From RUG14300 sp964619685 (GTDB taxonomy: Bacteria > Bacillota > Clostridia > Christensenellales > CAG-1252): 20,886 nucleotides of DNA. Both the position numbers and the translations under genes were made by a program. Below, piece by piece: positions 7,174 to 14,264 of this stretch. The first letter of the stretch is position 1, and each line of letters opens with the position of its first letter. Location: contig CAZUET010000014.1 in NCBI GenBank assembly GCA_964619685.1, positions 1-20,886 of the forward strand, in the 5' to 3' direction. The notes beneath the pieces are model-generated. The model ran no database searches, had not been told where the DNA came from, and saw only the letters and a program-made list of their open reading frames with translations.

Positions 7174-8403
7174 CTAAATTTTTTGATCTCCGTCTACTAT
7201 TATCTTATAGTGATGTAATAATAAATAAACTCCGTATGATACGACTGCAGGAATAACAAACATAGTTAAAACTATACCTAATACATATTTCCACACAGCG
7301 ACACCAGCCGATTGGCTTGCTTCGATAACACCAAATAATCCGACAAGCCCGCTTGTTCCCATTCCACCGCCCGATGCATTACAACGCATATCGAGAAGCA
7401 CGGCAACTAAACCTGAAAATATACTTGCTACTATTTCGGGAACCATTATTATCGGCTTCTTCATTATATTCGGAATTTGAAGCATGCTCGTTCCAAGTCC
7501 TTGACTGATAAGCCCAGACCAGCCGTTGTCCTTAAAGCTCGCAACAGCAAAACCGACCATATGAGCAGCACAGCCGGCAACAGCAGCTCCGCCTGCAATA
7601 GACAAGGCTTCCGCTTCGCCCTCGGCAACTGCCAAGGATACCGCCACCCATATTGCCGCAGATGATGTAGGCATTGTCAAAAGTATACCCATAATTACTG
7701 CAATAAATATACCTGTAACAATCTTTATGCCGGTACCTGCGTTGACACAGATCACTATAAGTTGTGCAATAAGATCAATCAGTTTAATGAATGGCCATGC
7801 AAGGAATATACCTGCTATACTAATCAAGATCATTCCTAACGGTACAAAAATAATATCAAACTTTGTCTTACCTGCATATAAGCCTGCAATTTCGATACAG
7901 AATAACGATACGACATATGCTCCGATAGGATTACCCGGTAATCCCTTGGCAACTATTCCCGTAACGGATTCTGCAAACGCTTCAAATCCACCACTTGTAA
8001 GCGCTGTAACAAAGTTACCCGACCAAGCTCCTATAAAACCGCACACCGCCGAGGTAAAAATGACCAAAGGATTCGCTTTGAGCTTATAGGCAATGCCAAC
8101 TCCTATACCGGCACCCATAAGCACCTTGGCAAAATTACCAAGCATCATTAAAAAGCTTGCGAATGCATTATTTCCACACCAAGAACCGATCTGATAAATA
8201 ATCGTGCCTGCTATTAGGGTGGCAAACAAGCCTAAACCCATTCCGCTGAATGCATCTATAAACCATCTATTTGATAAGCGCTTAACCGTTTGTAAAACCT
8301 TACCGCCCTTACTTAACGGTTTTTCATCAATAACAACGGTTTCTTTTTCGGTTAGCACTTCCTTACTACTATCCGTATTTTCAATTATTTCCTCATTATC
8401 CAT
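7174..8403 (-). CDS. PfoR/PTS_EIIC_2 family polytopic membrane protein
   Basis: A 409-residue integral membrane protein with a roughly 45-residue charged cytoplasmic N-terminus and then about nine hydrophobic segments rich in Gly, Ala and Ile. The segments WFIDAFSGMGLGLFATLIAG and GGGMGTSGLVGLFGVIEA fit the PTS EIIC-like family that includes PfoR, once named as a regulator of perfringolysin and now regarded as a possible transporter. No EIIA or EIIB domain is fused or encoded nearby, so sugar PTS function is not shown. The ATG has AGAGG about 8 nt upstream and follows the methyltransferase stop by 6 nt, so the two share a transcript. Substrate is unknown; assignment rests on recognised sequence style, not on catalytic residues. 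Confidence 0.75.
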   Translation of the reverse strand: MDNEEIIENTDSSKEVLTEKETVVIDEKPLSKGGKVLQTVKRLSNRWFIDAFSGMGLGLFATLIAGTIIYQIGSWCGNNAFASFLMMLGNFAKVLMGAGIGVGIAYKLKANPLVIFTSAVCGFIGAWSGNFVTALTSGGFEAFAESVTGIVAKGLPGNPIGAYVVSLFCIEIAGLYAGKTKFDIIFVPLGMILISIAGIFLAWPFIKLIDLIAQLIVICVNAGTGIKIVTGIFIAVIMGILLTMPTSSAAIWVAVSLAVAEGEAEALSIAGGAAVAGCAAHMVGFAVASFKDNGWSGLISQGLGTSMLQIPNIMKKPIIMVPEIVASIFSGLVAVLLDMRCNASGGGMGTSGLVGLFGVIEASQSAGVAVWKYVLGIVLTMFVIPAVVSYGVYLLLHHYKIIVDGDQKI

Positions 8404-8409
8404 AGTATT

Positions 8410-9234
8410 CTACCTCTTTTCGCCCAACTTATTCTTTATACAAGCTTCATAACACAATACGGTAGCCGCAACTCCTACATTCAAGGAATCGCATTTACCC
8501 ATCATAGGAATTGCTATCAGTTTATTGGTTTTTTCATACCAATCTCTACTGATTCCATACCTTTCGCTCCCCATAACAAACGCTGTTCTCGTTCCATATG
8601 GCTCCTCATAATACATTTTTTCGGCACGAGTATCTGCAAGATATATTGTAAAGCCCTTATTTAATAAGAATTTACTACATTCATCGGCATTTTCAAATTC
8701 AACTACGGGCACTGTCAATATTGCCAGCATGCTTGAATGTATGAGCTTAGGATGAGTCAAACGAGCTTTACGGTTACACAAAAATACCGCATCTACACCT
8801 GATCCGTCTGCAAGTCTTAACATTGTGCCTATATTTCCGGGAATCTCTACACCGTCTATAACCAATACAACAGCCTTTTTATCAAGATTGAGTTTATTCT
8901 TGTCCCATTTAGGAAGCTTGGCAATAGTCATAATTCCGTCAGGCTTATCCCTCTCGCTAATCTTTGCGTATGTCTTAGCACTTACGGTATAATTCTCTGC
9001 ACAAATGTCGGATAATCGCTCTACAGTGCGTTCTGCTTCGGGTGTATGAATAAACTCGGGGCATACGATAAGCGACACTATTTCGGTGCCTTCAGATAAA
9101 ATATGTCCGTTCATCCAGATTCCTTCTGCGATAAACAGCTTTTCAGGATTGGGCTTAGAGTTGGATAGTATTCCTTTAACTCTCTTGATTACGCCGTTTT
9201 GCTCTCCTATTGCTAAAAAATTTGAATAATCCAT
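8410..9234 (-). CDS. SpoU/TrmH-family RNA 2'-O-ribose methyltransferase
   Basis: A 274-residue SAM-dependent RNA methyltransferase of the SPOUT (trefoil knot) fold. The N-terminal substrate-binding domain covers about 1-105. The three family motifs follow: motif 1 NIGTMLR at 134-140, motif 2 MGSERYGIS at 221-229, motif 3 from Pro243 through DSLNVGVAATV at 249-259. The arrangement resembles TsnR/RlmB-like 23S rRNA enzymes, but the target nucleotide cannot be read from sequence. I place the start at 9234, with AAGGA 7 nt upstream and a promoter just before it. The frame stays open to 9438, but that extension runs through the promoter and into the divergent gene at 9350, so it is not coding. PfoR-like gene follows in the same operon. 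Confidence 0.9.
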   Translation of the reverse strand: MDYSNFLAIGEQNGVIKRVKGILSNSKPNPEKLFIAEGIWMNGHILSEGTEIVSLIVCPEFIHTPEAERTVERLSDICAENYTVSAKTYAKISERDKPDGIMTIAKLPKWDKNKLNLDKKAVVLVIDGVEIPGNIGTMLRLADGSGVDAVFLCNRKARLTHPKLIHSSMLAILTVPVVEFENADECSKFLLNKGFTIYLADTRAEKMYYEEPYGTRTAFVMGSERYGISRDWYEKTNKLIAIPMMGKCDSLNVGVAATVLCYEACIKNKLGEKR

Positions 9235-9267
9235 AACAGATCCTTTTTCATTTGATATCGTTAAATT

Positions 9268-9296
9268 ATTATACCACCTATCGCAATTTACCGCAA
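9268..9296 (-). promoter_or_regulatory. Promoter of the methyltransferase operon
   Basis: On the minus strand TTGCGG (9296-9291) and TATAAT (9273-9268) are spaced by exactly 17 bp, about 34 nt before the ATG at 9234. This also supports the internal start at 9234 over longer versions of the protein. Confidence 0.7.
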
Positions 9297-9300
9297 CAAA

Positions 9301-9316
9301 AAAGTATGAATACTTT
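9301..9316. promoter_or_regulatory. Palindromic operator candidate for the ferritin-like gene
   Basis: AAAGTAT-ga-ATACTTT is a perfect 7-bp inverted repeat with a 2-bp centre. It covers the place where a -35 box should be for the plus-strand TATAAT at 9327 and lies just upstream of the minus-strand -35 at 9296-9291. A dimeric regulator bound here could control one or both divergent genes. It is not an obvious PerR or Fur consensus. Confidence 0.4.
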
Positions 9317-9326
9317 ATTATCGGTC

Positions 9327-9332
9327 TATAAT
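9327..9332 (+). promoter_or_regulatory. -10 box of the ferritin-like gene
   Basis: A perfect TATAAT lies 17 nt before the 9350 ATG. The -35 position (GTATGA at 9304-9309) is poor and lies inside a palindrome, so expression may need an activator or be controlled by a bound repressor. The leader would be only about 10-12 nt before the ATG, with the GGAGGTGA ribosome site near its 5' end. Confidence 0.5.
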
Positions 9333-9349
9333 ACACTCGGAGGTGAATA

Positions 9350-10597
9350 ATGAGTTTTAATCCATTTGAACAAAAAACAGTAAAATTCGATAAGGTATTT
9401 AGCGATTGGAAGAGTCTATATCCAAAAGCATATAACAAAAATGAGGTCGATCCTTATACAAAGTGCAGAATTATTCTAATGAACGGCACAGAATTTGAAA
9501 GTGTTTGGTTTTTACATCAATACCATAGACATGTAACTAACAATGACGAAAGAAGGGAACTTGCCCTAATTCGTTCAAACGAACAAGAACAGCAAAAGCG
9601 TATAGCTTGCTTCAAACCCCTTGACGAAACAATACTCGAAACAACAATTTCTTATGAGCAATTAGCTGTAGATCTAACGGCAGCGCTCGCAAAAAGGGAA
9701 CCCGATAAGTATGTAAAATTAGCATACGACTTCGCACTGTTAGAAGACTTCGATCACCTATATAGATACGCTAATCTACTTGAAGCAGAACAGGGTGTAA
9801 AGGCTGAAAGATTGGTTGGATGCTATACAGAGATCATGCCTGCAAGACCAACCGTAGCTCACCATAGGTACCCGATCGATAATGTAAACTACAATATCAA
9901 TGCAAAAACCGCCGATATAAACACCAAGCTTGGTACATCGATCATCACCGCTGCAGAACAGCAAACTATGAATTATTATATGAATATTTGCGGTTTCTAC
10001 CCGACTGATGTTGGCAGAAAACTATATCAAGAGATCGGTATGGTAGAAGAAGAACATGTAACGCACTACGGATCATTAATCGATCCCACAGTTGGCTGGA
10101 CTGAATGCAATCTCATGCATCAATATACAGAGTGTTTCCTCTACTGGTCTGCTTATAATACCGAAGTTGATTCAAATGTAAGAAAGATTTGGCAAATGCA
10201 CCTTGACCAAGAGCTTGCACATCTACAAAAAGCGGTTGAATTGCTGAAAAAGTATGCTAATAAAGATTATCTCGAAGTAATACCCGAACCCAATTTCCCC
10301 GAAGAATTATTACTAACAAGCAATAAGGATTATGTTAGACAAATTCTAAAACAAACTGTAAACTTAACATCAAAGAAAGAAGACTATGTAAAAGTAACCG
10401 ATTTAAATGAAAACTCGGATTTCTATAAGTATCAAAGGACCATAAATAAGAATATGTCAGAGGTACCAAGCCATAAGGTAATAGAAAATGAAATTATGCA
10501 AAAAGGATGTGATTATAGATATGAGGATTCGCCCAACCCCGTCAAAGAACTTAGAGATTGTACTAAGGACTGTGTGAGTGTTACACTTAAAGTATAA
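9350..10597 (+). CDS. Ferritin-like superfamily protein, probable diiron site, unknown function
   Basis: A 415-residue protein I do not recognise by name. Its middle holds helix segments with metal-ligand spacing of the ferritin-like fold: E132-x3-H136 (EDFDH), E233-x2-H236 (EEEH), Glu261 in YTECFLYW, and E288-x2-H291 (DQELAH), consistent with a diiron or dimanganese site in a four-helix bundle. It is much longer than ferritin or rubrerythrin. About 100 residues precede the core, including a possible helical Glu/Arg/Gln-rich part at 65-85, and 110 follow it, ending with a CxxxC pair (Cys404, Cys408) and Cys387. There is no rubredoxin domain or signal peptide. Strong GGAGGTGA precedes the ATG. 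It is monocistronic, divergent from the methyltransferase, and closed by a strong terminator. Oxidative-stress or iron roles are inferred from the fold only. Confidence 0.6.
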   Translation: MSFNPFEQKTVKFDKVFSDWKSLYPKAYNKNEVDPYTKCRIILMNGTEFESVWFLHQYHRHVTNNDERRELALIRSNEQEQQKRIACFKPLDETILETTISYEQLAVDLTAALAKREPDKYVKLAYDFALLEDFDHLYRYANLLEAEQGVKAERLVGCYTEIMPARPTVAHHRYPIDNVNYNINAKTADINTKLGTSIITAAEQQTMNYYMNICGFYPTDVGRKLYQEIGMVEEEHVTHYGSLIDPTVGWTECNLMHQYTECFLYWSAYNTEVDSNVRKIWQMHLDQELAHLQKAVELLKKYANKDYLEVIPEPNFPEELLLTSNKDYVRQILKQTVNLTSKKEDYVKVTDLNENSDFYKYQRTINKNMSEVPSHKVIENEIMQKGCDYRYEDSPNPVKELRDCTKDCVSVTLKV

Positions 10598-10600
10598 GTA

Positions 10601-10638
10601 AAAAAGCGTGCAAACTGTTTTTCTTGCACGCTTTTTTT
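10601..10638 (+). terminator. Intrinsic terminator of the ferritin-like gene
   Basis: A stem AAAAAGCGTGCAA / TTGCACGCTTTTT with a 10-nt loop starts 4 nt after the stop codon and runs into seven T. The A run on the left makes it potentially bidirectional. Confidence 0.9.
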
Positions 10639-10678
10639 ACAAAGTTTTAAAGATTTTGAATGCATTTAAATTAATACA

Positions 10679-10706
10679 CAAAAAAGGGACCTTTTACAGT
10701 CCCTTG
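10679..10706 (-). terminator. Intrinsic terminator of lexA
   Basis: On the minus strand AAGGGAC / GTCCCTT forms a 7-bp stem with an 8-nt loop and is followed by a run of six T. It lies 17 nt past the lexA stop codon and faces the terminator of the convergent ferritin-like gene. Confidence 0.85.
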
Positions 10707-10722
10707 CAATAGTGTATTGTTT

Positions 10723-11352
10723 TTATTTAACATCATGCCATACATTAGTAACTATGCCCAAAATTTTACAGTCGGGAACAATTATATCCTCATAAACAGG
10801 TCTACCGTCTATTTCATCGCTATTTTCGGGATGAAGTCTTATTAGGTTACGCTCCTTATAAAATCGCTTAGCGGTGGCTTCACTTCCGTCAACCATTGCT
10901 ATTACAATCTGTCCGTTTTCCGCCGTTTCTTGCTTACGGACAAACATTATATCATTATCGAAAATACCTGCATCTCTCATACTTGAGCCTACTGCTCTTA
11001 ACATAAAGAATTCGCCATATCCTAATAGATCGGATGGTATTGCATAAGTGCCTTCAATATTTTCTTCCGCAAACATAGGTTGACCACATGCACAATTACC
11101 AACCAATGAAACAAGTACCCTACCGCCTAAGCTAAATACATCGGAAACTGAAATCATACCATTACTATCTTTCTCTATTGCGCCACGCTCCTTTAATACT
11201 CTAAGATAACGCTCAACCTTACTAAGACTACTAAAATAGTTGGGCATAGCCTTGGCAATTTGTCTATATGACGGAGATTTACCATTAGTACGCTGATAAT
11301 TTTTGATATACTCTAATGTATCTCTTAAAATGTTTTCGTCGAATAATTGCAT
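10723..11352 (-). CDS. lexA: LexA repressor, SOS regulator
   Basis: A 209-residue repressor that represses DNA-damage genes and cleaves itself when RecA filaments form. The N-terminal winged helix covers about 1-65 (SPSYRQIAKAM region as recognition HTH). The autoprotease domain has the Ser/Lys pair: Ser124 in GSSM and Lys162 in EATAKRF. The scissile bond should be Cys89-Gly90 (NCACGQP), where E. coli LexA has Ala-Gly and UmuD has Cys-Gly. Start ATG 11352 has GAGG 7 nt upstream; the in-frame GTG at 11367 has no ribosome site. Promoter and SOS box lie just upstream, so autoregulation is expected. It is monocistronic, bounded by its own terminator. Confidence 0.96.
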   Translation of the reverse strand: MQLFDENILRDTLEYIKNYQRTNGKSPSYRQIAKAMPNYFSSLSKVERYLRVLKERGAIEKDSNGMISVSDVFSLGGRVLVSLVGNCACGQPMFAEENIEGTYAIPSDLLGYGEFFMLRAVGSSMRDAGIFDNDIMFVRKQETAENGQIVIAMVDGSEATAKRFYKERNLIRLHPENSDEIDGRPVYEDIIVPDCKILGIVTNVWHDVK

Positions 11353-11378
11353 GTGAATACCTCGCACAGAGTTTAGCA

Positions 11379-11390
11379 GAACGCTTGTTC
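11379..11390. promoter_or_regulatory. LexA (SOS) box
   Basis: GAACGCTTGTTC is a perfect match to the Gram-positive LexA/DinR core GAACN4GTTC; read on the minus strand the centre AAGC also fits the RNRY rule. It sits 7 nt downstream of the lexA -10 box, across the expected transcription start, which is a classic repressing position. I found no other clear match next to a gene start in this window. Confidence 0.92.
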
Positions 11391-11397
11391 CGTTATA

Positions 11398-11426
11398 ATG
11401 ATAGCATATTTATTGTAGTAAGTCAA
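11398..11426 (-). promoter_or_regulatory. lexA promoter
   Basis: On the minus strand TTGACT (11426-11421) and TATCAT (11403-11398) are separated by exactly 17 bp, followed by the SOS box and then the lexA ribosome site and ATG 46 nt downstream of the -10. Confidence 0.85.
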
Positions 11427-11734
11427 TATCAAAAAACAGGTTATAGAATTTTTTTAGAAAAAATTGGTAATGTTATGTTTTTACTCTATAATATCTATAG
11501 TTTTTCACCAATAGTTGTGTGCTTCATTAATTTTTTTATGGAAGTAAAACTATTTACAAGATACTTCTTTTCGTCTACCGTCATAGTGACCGAATACAAT
11601 GAGGATTAGTATCTTATGGACAATAACGATAAGCCTATTGTCTAATATTTGACTGTTCTTAACGGTATTCTTGAACATATAAGGCTGATTTCTCAAACCA
11701 TAATATCTCAATAATTATAAGGATTTATATCGTT
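11427..11734. other. AT-rich intergenic stretch between rlmD and lexA, with one hairpin
   Basis: About 308 nt separate the rlmD stop from the lexA promoter. Open frames here are short and without good ribosome sites. The one notable structure is an inverted repeat GACAATA / TATTGTC with a 10-nt loop at 11619-11642; it lacks a T tract in either direction. It could mark an rlmD transcript end or a small RNA, but I cannot support either. Confidence 0.4.
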
Positions 11735-13090
11735 TTAGTTTTTCTGACGTGTCAGACAAACTAAACTTTCTACGTGATCGGTGACCGGGAACATATCATA
11801 GGGCTTGATTTTGACGATGTCATAGTGCTTGGATAGAATTTCTATATCATTGACAAGGCTACTCGGATTACAACTAAGATAAACGATATCATCAAAACCT
11901 TTGGATATGATAGCATTACACACTTCCTTGGTTAATCCTGCACGAGGGGGATCTACGAATATTGCAGAGTTGCCGTCAACGGTTATATTTTTAAGGGCAT
12001 TGCTAAAATCGTCAGCAATAAACTCTATATTGTTTATACCGTTTATTTGTGCCGTTTCCTTGGCGGTTTTAACTGCATTATCAGATATTTCTATAGAAAC
12101 GACTTTGGGTGCAGTCTTTGCGAATAACACAGAAGTGATGCCGATACCGCTATATGCGTCAACTATGATCGATGGAGAAAGATTTTTCATATACTCTGCC
12201 ACATGACTATATATTTTAGCACATATTTCAGTATTAGTTTGTAAAAAATCACCTGCTCCATAAAGAAAATCTACTCCAACTATTTGACTATGTATTTTTC
12301 TCTCCCCTAAATAGTATTCGGGATCATCTTTAAATACTGCATTAGTTAGATCGGGATTGATATTGATATTAAGCGAAACACTATCAAAGTATTTCTTTAA
12401 TAGTTCATATAGATAATCCAAACCGTTTTCAATCTTCTTATAAAAAGTCAATGTTATTGATAACGAGTTACCTAATATTCGCACAACGGCAAAACGAAGA
12501 TTTCCCCTTTGTCGATGTGGATTATACGGAAGCACTTTATATCGAGATATCCAAGTTTCAAGTGCGTTTCGTAATGCACCAAAGCTTTCCTTATCATGCA
12601 TCAAGCATTCCGATATATCTATCACCTTATGGGATACACTATTAAAAAAGCCTATTCCGATTCTATCATCAAATTGCTTAAATGCAAGATGAAGCTTATT
12701 TCTTATCGGATGCTCTACATATTCGATATTCTCAACCTTATCACGGTATGGATTCAATCTGCGTTTAATAAGATCGGTTTTAAGCTTACGTTGATATTCG
12801 GGAGCGACAAAAGAAAGGGTACATGCACCGCATTTATCTTGATAAGGACATGGGCTTTGAATACGGTGTTTGGATGGAGATAATATCTCCGCTAATTGGT
12901 ATATGGTAATGTTACCGCTCATTTTGGGCTCTATGCACCTAACCGTTTCACCGGGTAATACACCTTTTACTAAATTTCTCGATCCTCCACAATAGCATAC
13001 ACCTTCGAGATCGTTGCCAAGCTTTTCCACGGTGAATACGACCGATCCATCCCTTTGTTTTTGCATTTTATTCGCACCTTTCTTTGCCAT
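11735..13090 (-). CDS. rlmD: 23S rRNA (uracil-5-)-methyltransferase, RlmD/RumA family
   Basis: A 451-residue SAM-dependent enzyme making 5-methyluridine in rRNA (or tRNA in related members). An N-terminal TRAM-like domain covers about 12-72. The iron-sulfur cysteines are Cys81, Cys87, Cys90 (CPYQDKCGAC) and Cys162. The Rossmann motif DAYSGIGITS lies at 311-320, DPPRAGL at 380-386, the catalytic Cys407 in SCNPSS, and the general base Glu441 in HVESLVCL. Start ATG 13090 has GGAG 5 nt upstream; a GTG at 13117 is in frame but lies inside a hairpin and is unlikely. The TrmA/RlmC/RlmD family is certain, the exact target base (U1939 or U747-like) is not. It is the last gene of the serS operon. Confidence 0.9.
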   Translation of the reverse strand: MAKKGANKMQKQRDGSVVFTVEKLGNDLEGVCYCGGSRNLVKGVLPGETVRCIEPKMSGNITIYQLAEILSPSKHRIQSPCPYQDKCGACTLSFVAPEYQRKLKTDLIKRRLNPYRDKVENIEYVEHPIRNKLHLAFKQFDDRIGIGFFNSVSHKVIDISECLMHDKESFGALRNALETWISRYKVLPYNPHRQRGNLRFAVVRILGNSLSITLTFYKKIENGLDYLYELLKKYFDSVSLNININPDLTNAVFKDDPEYYLGERKIHSQIVGVDFLYGAGDFLQTNTEICAKIYSHVAEYMKNLSPSIIVDAYSGIGITSVLFAKTAPKVVSIEISDNAVKTAKETAQINGINNIEFIADDFSNALKNITVDGNSAIFVDPPRAGLTKEVCNAIISKGFDDIVYLSCNPSSLVNDIEILSKHYDIVKIKPYDMFPVTDHVESLVCLTRQKN

Positions 13091-13111
13091 ATTTCTCCTA
13101 TATTTGTAAAA

Positions 13112-13136
13112 TGGCACAGTGTTTTATGCTGTGCCA
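13112..13136 (-). terminator. Hairpin between the M29 aminopeptidase and rlmD genes
   Basis: TGGCACAG / CTGTGCCA forms a perfect 8-bp stem with a 9-nt loop, starting 10 nt after the aminopeptidase stop. On the minus strand only ATTTTA follows, so termination is likely partial and rlmD may be expressed by read-through. No separate rlmD promoter is visible in the 56-nt gap. Confidence 0.55.
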
Positions 13137-13146
13137 AAAAAAGTTA

Positions 13147-14262
13147 TTATAATAAATATTCAGGATTAAGTCCGCTAAGCTCTTCTATCACAAATCTTCC
13201 ATCCTTGCGTATCAAAACTCCGTCGAACCATATCTCACCGCCACCGTACTCCGGTGTCTGTATTTGTACAAGATCCCAATGTACTGCACTATGATTACCG
13301 TTATCAGCTCTCGTGTAGCTATCACCGGGAGTGAAATGAATACTTCCGCTTATTTTTTCGTCAAAAAGTATCTCGCCTGACGGCACCTTTATATACGGAT
13401 TCAATCCAAAAGCAAATTCTCCGACATATCTTGCACCCTCGTCGGTATCGAATATCTCGTTACAAAGCTCGGTATAATTGGATGTTGCTTTAATTATCTT
13501 ACCGTCCTTGAACTCAAGTCTGACATTTTCAAACTTAACTCCGTTACGAAGACTTGGAGCATTATATGTTATATATCCGTTTACACTGTCTTTAACAGGT
13601 GCCGAATATACCTCACCGTCGGGAATATTGCGATGTCCTACACATGGTACAGCACCGATTCCCTTGATTGAAAATGATAAATCTGTATCCTTAGCTATAA
13701 TATGGACTTTATCAGTCCTATTCATAAGGTCAACTAAAGGCTTTACCCTTTCTTCCATTCGTGCATAATCAAGACAGCAAACATCGAAGTAATAATCCTC
13801 GAATGCTTCAGTACTCATACCGGCTTGCTGAGCTGTCGCACCAGTTGGATAACGCATTACCAACCATTTCTTTTGTTTGACTCTAATCTCACCATGAACG
13901 GTTTCCGAGAATAACTGAGTATACGCTTTCATACGGTCACGAGGCACATCACTCATTTCATAAGTATTCGTTCCGCCACTTACTCCAATATAGCAATCTA
14001 CATCTTGCATCAATGAGCCAACATGTTTAGCAAAGAACTTGAATGCCTCGTCGTTACCCTCTTTTATCAATTCCTTGGTAACACGTCTATCTAACAGTCT
14101 AACAAATGGTATACCGCCTGCATCGTATACGGCATCAATAATAAGCTTAACAAACTCATAATCAACACCAATAGCCTCTATAAGCACCTTTTCGCCTTTT
14201 TGGCAACCAACGCTATAATTGACTATATTATACGCAAGCTTTTTTTGTCTTCTATCAAACAT
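13147..14262 (-). CDS. M29-family aminopeptidase (AmpS/PepS-like)
   Basis: A 371-residue metal-dependent aminopeptidase releasing N-terminal residues from peptides in the cytosol. Ligands match the family by order and context: Glu217 in NIPDGEVY, Glu282 in GEFAFGLNP, His309 in GSIHFTPG, His328 and Asp330 in HWD. Tyr316 follows the GDSY loop, and length fits (family usually 370-415, slightly short here). No signal peptide is present. It starts 2 nt after the serS stop codon and has no strong ribosome site of its own, so it is probably translated by coupling to serS. Substrate preference cannot be read from sequence. Confidence 0.92.
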   Translation of the reverse strand: MFDRRQKKLAYNIVNYSVGCQKGEKVLIEAIGVDYEFVKLIIDAVYDAGGIPFVRLLDRRVTKELIKEGNDEAFKFFAKHVGSLMQDVDCYIGVSGGTNTYEMSDVPRDRMKAYTQLFSETVHGEIRVKQKKWLVMRYPTGATAQQAGMSTEAFEDYYFDVCCLDYARMEERVKPLVDLMNRTDKVHIIAKDTDLSFSIKGIGAVPCVGHRNIPDGEVYSAPVKDSVNGYITYNAPSLRNGVKFENVRLEFKDGKIIKATSNYTELCNEIFDTDEGARYVGEFAFGLNPYIKVPSGEILFDEKISGSIHFTPGDSYTRADNGNHSAVHWDLVQIQTPEYGGGEIWFDGVLIRKDGRFVIEELSGLNPEYLL

Positions 14263-14264
14263 AA

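Noticed and set aside
7174..8403. Complete sugar PTS
   Set aside because: No EIIA, EIIB, HPr or sugar enzyme is encoded nearby; only the EIIC-like membrane protein is present.
7477..8452. Several plus-strand open frames antisense to the PfoR-like gene
   Set aside because: They are reflections of the membrane protein's codon bias, without ribosome sites or recognisable domains.
9235..9438. N-terminal extension of the methyltransferase frame up to 9438
   Set aside because: The added 68 codons read back through a good promoter and into the first part of the divergent gene; the segment has no family similarity, and a ribosome site sits just before the ATG at 9234.
11353..11367. Longer LexA starting at GTG 11367
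   Set aside because: GAGG lies 7 nt before the ATG at 11352 and inside the extension; the GTG has no ribosome site.
11316..11609. Plus-strand open frame of 97 codons across the lexA start
   Set aside because: It begins inside lexA antisense, crosses the lexA promoter and SOS box, has no ribosome site, and its composition looks like translated AT-rich spacer.
11612..11645. Nine-codon peptide starting at 11617 in the rlmD-lexA gap
   Set aside because: Too short, with the ribosome-like GAGG about 12 nt away; it coincides with the hairpin arms, which explain the sequence better.
13091..13117. Longer RlmD starting at GTG 13117
   Set aside because: The GTG is in the stem of a hairpin and lacks a ribosome site; ATG 13090 has GGAG at good spacing.
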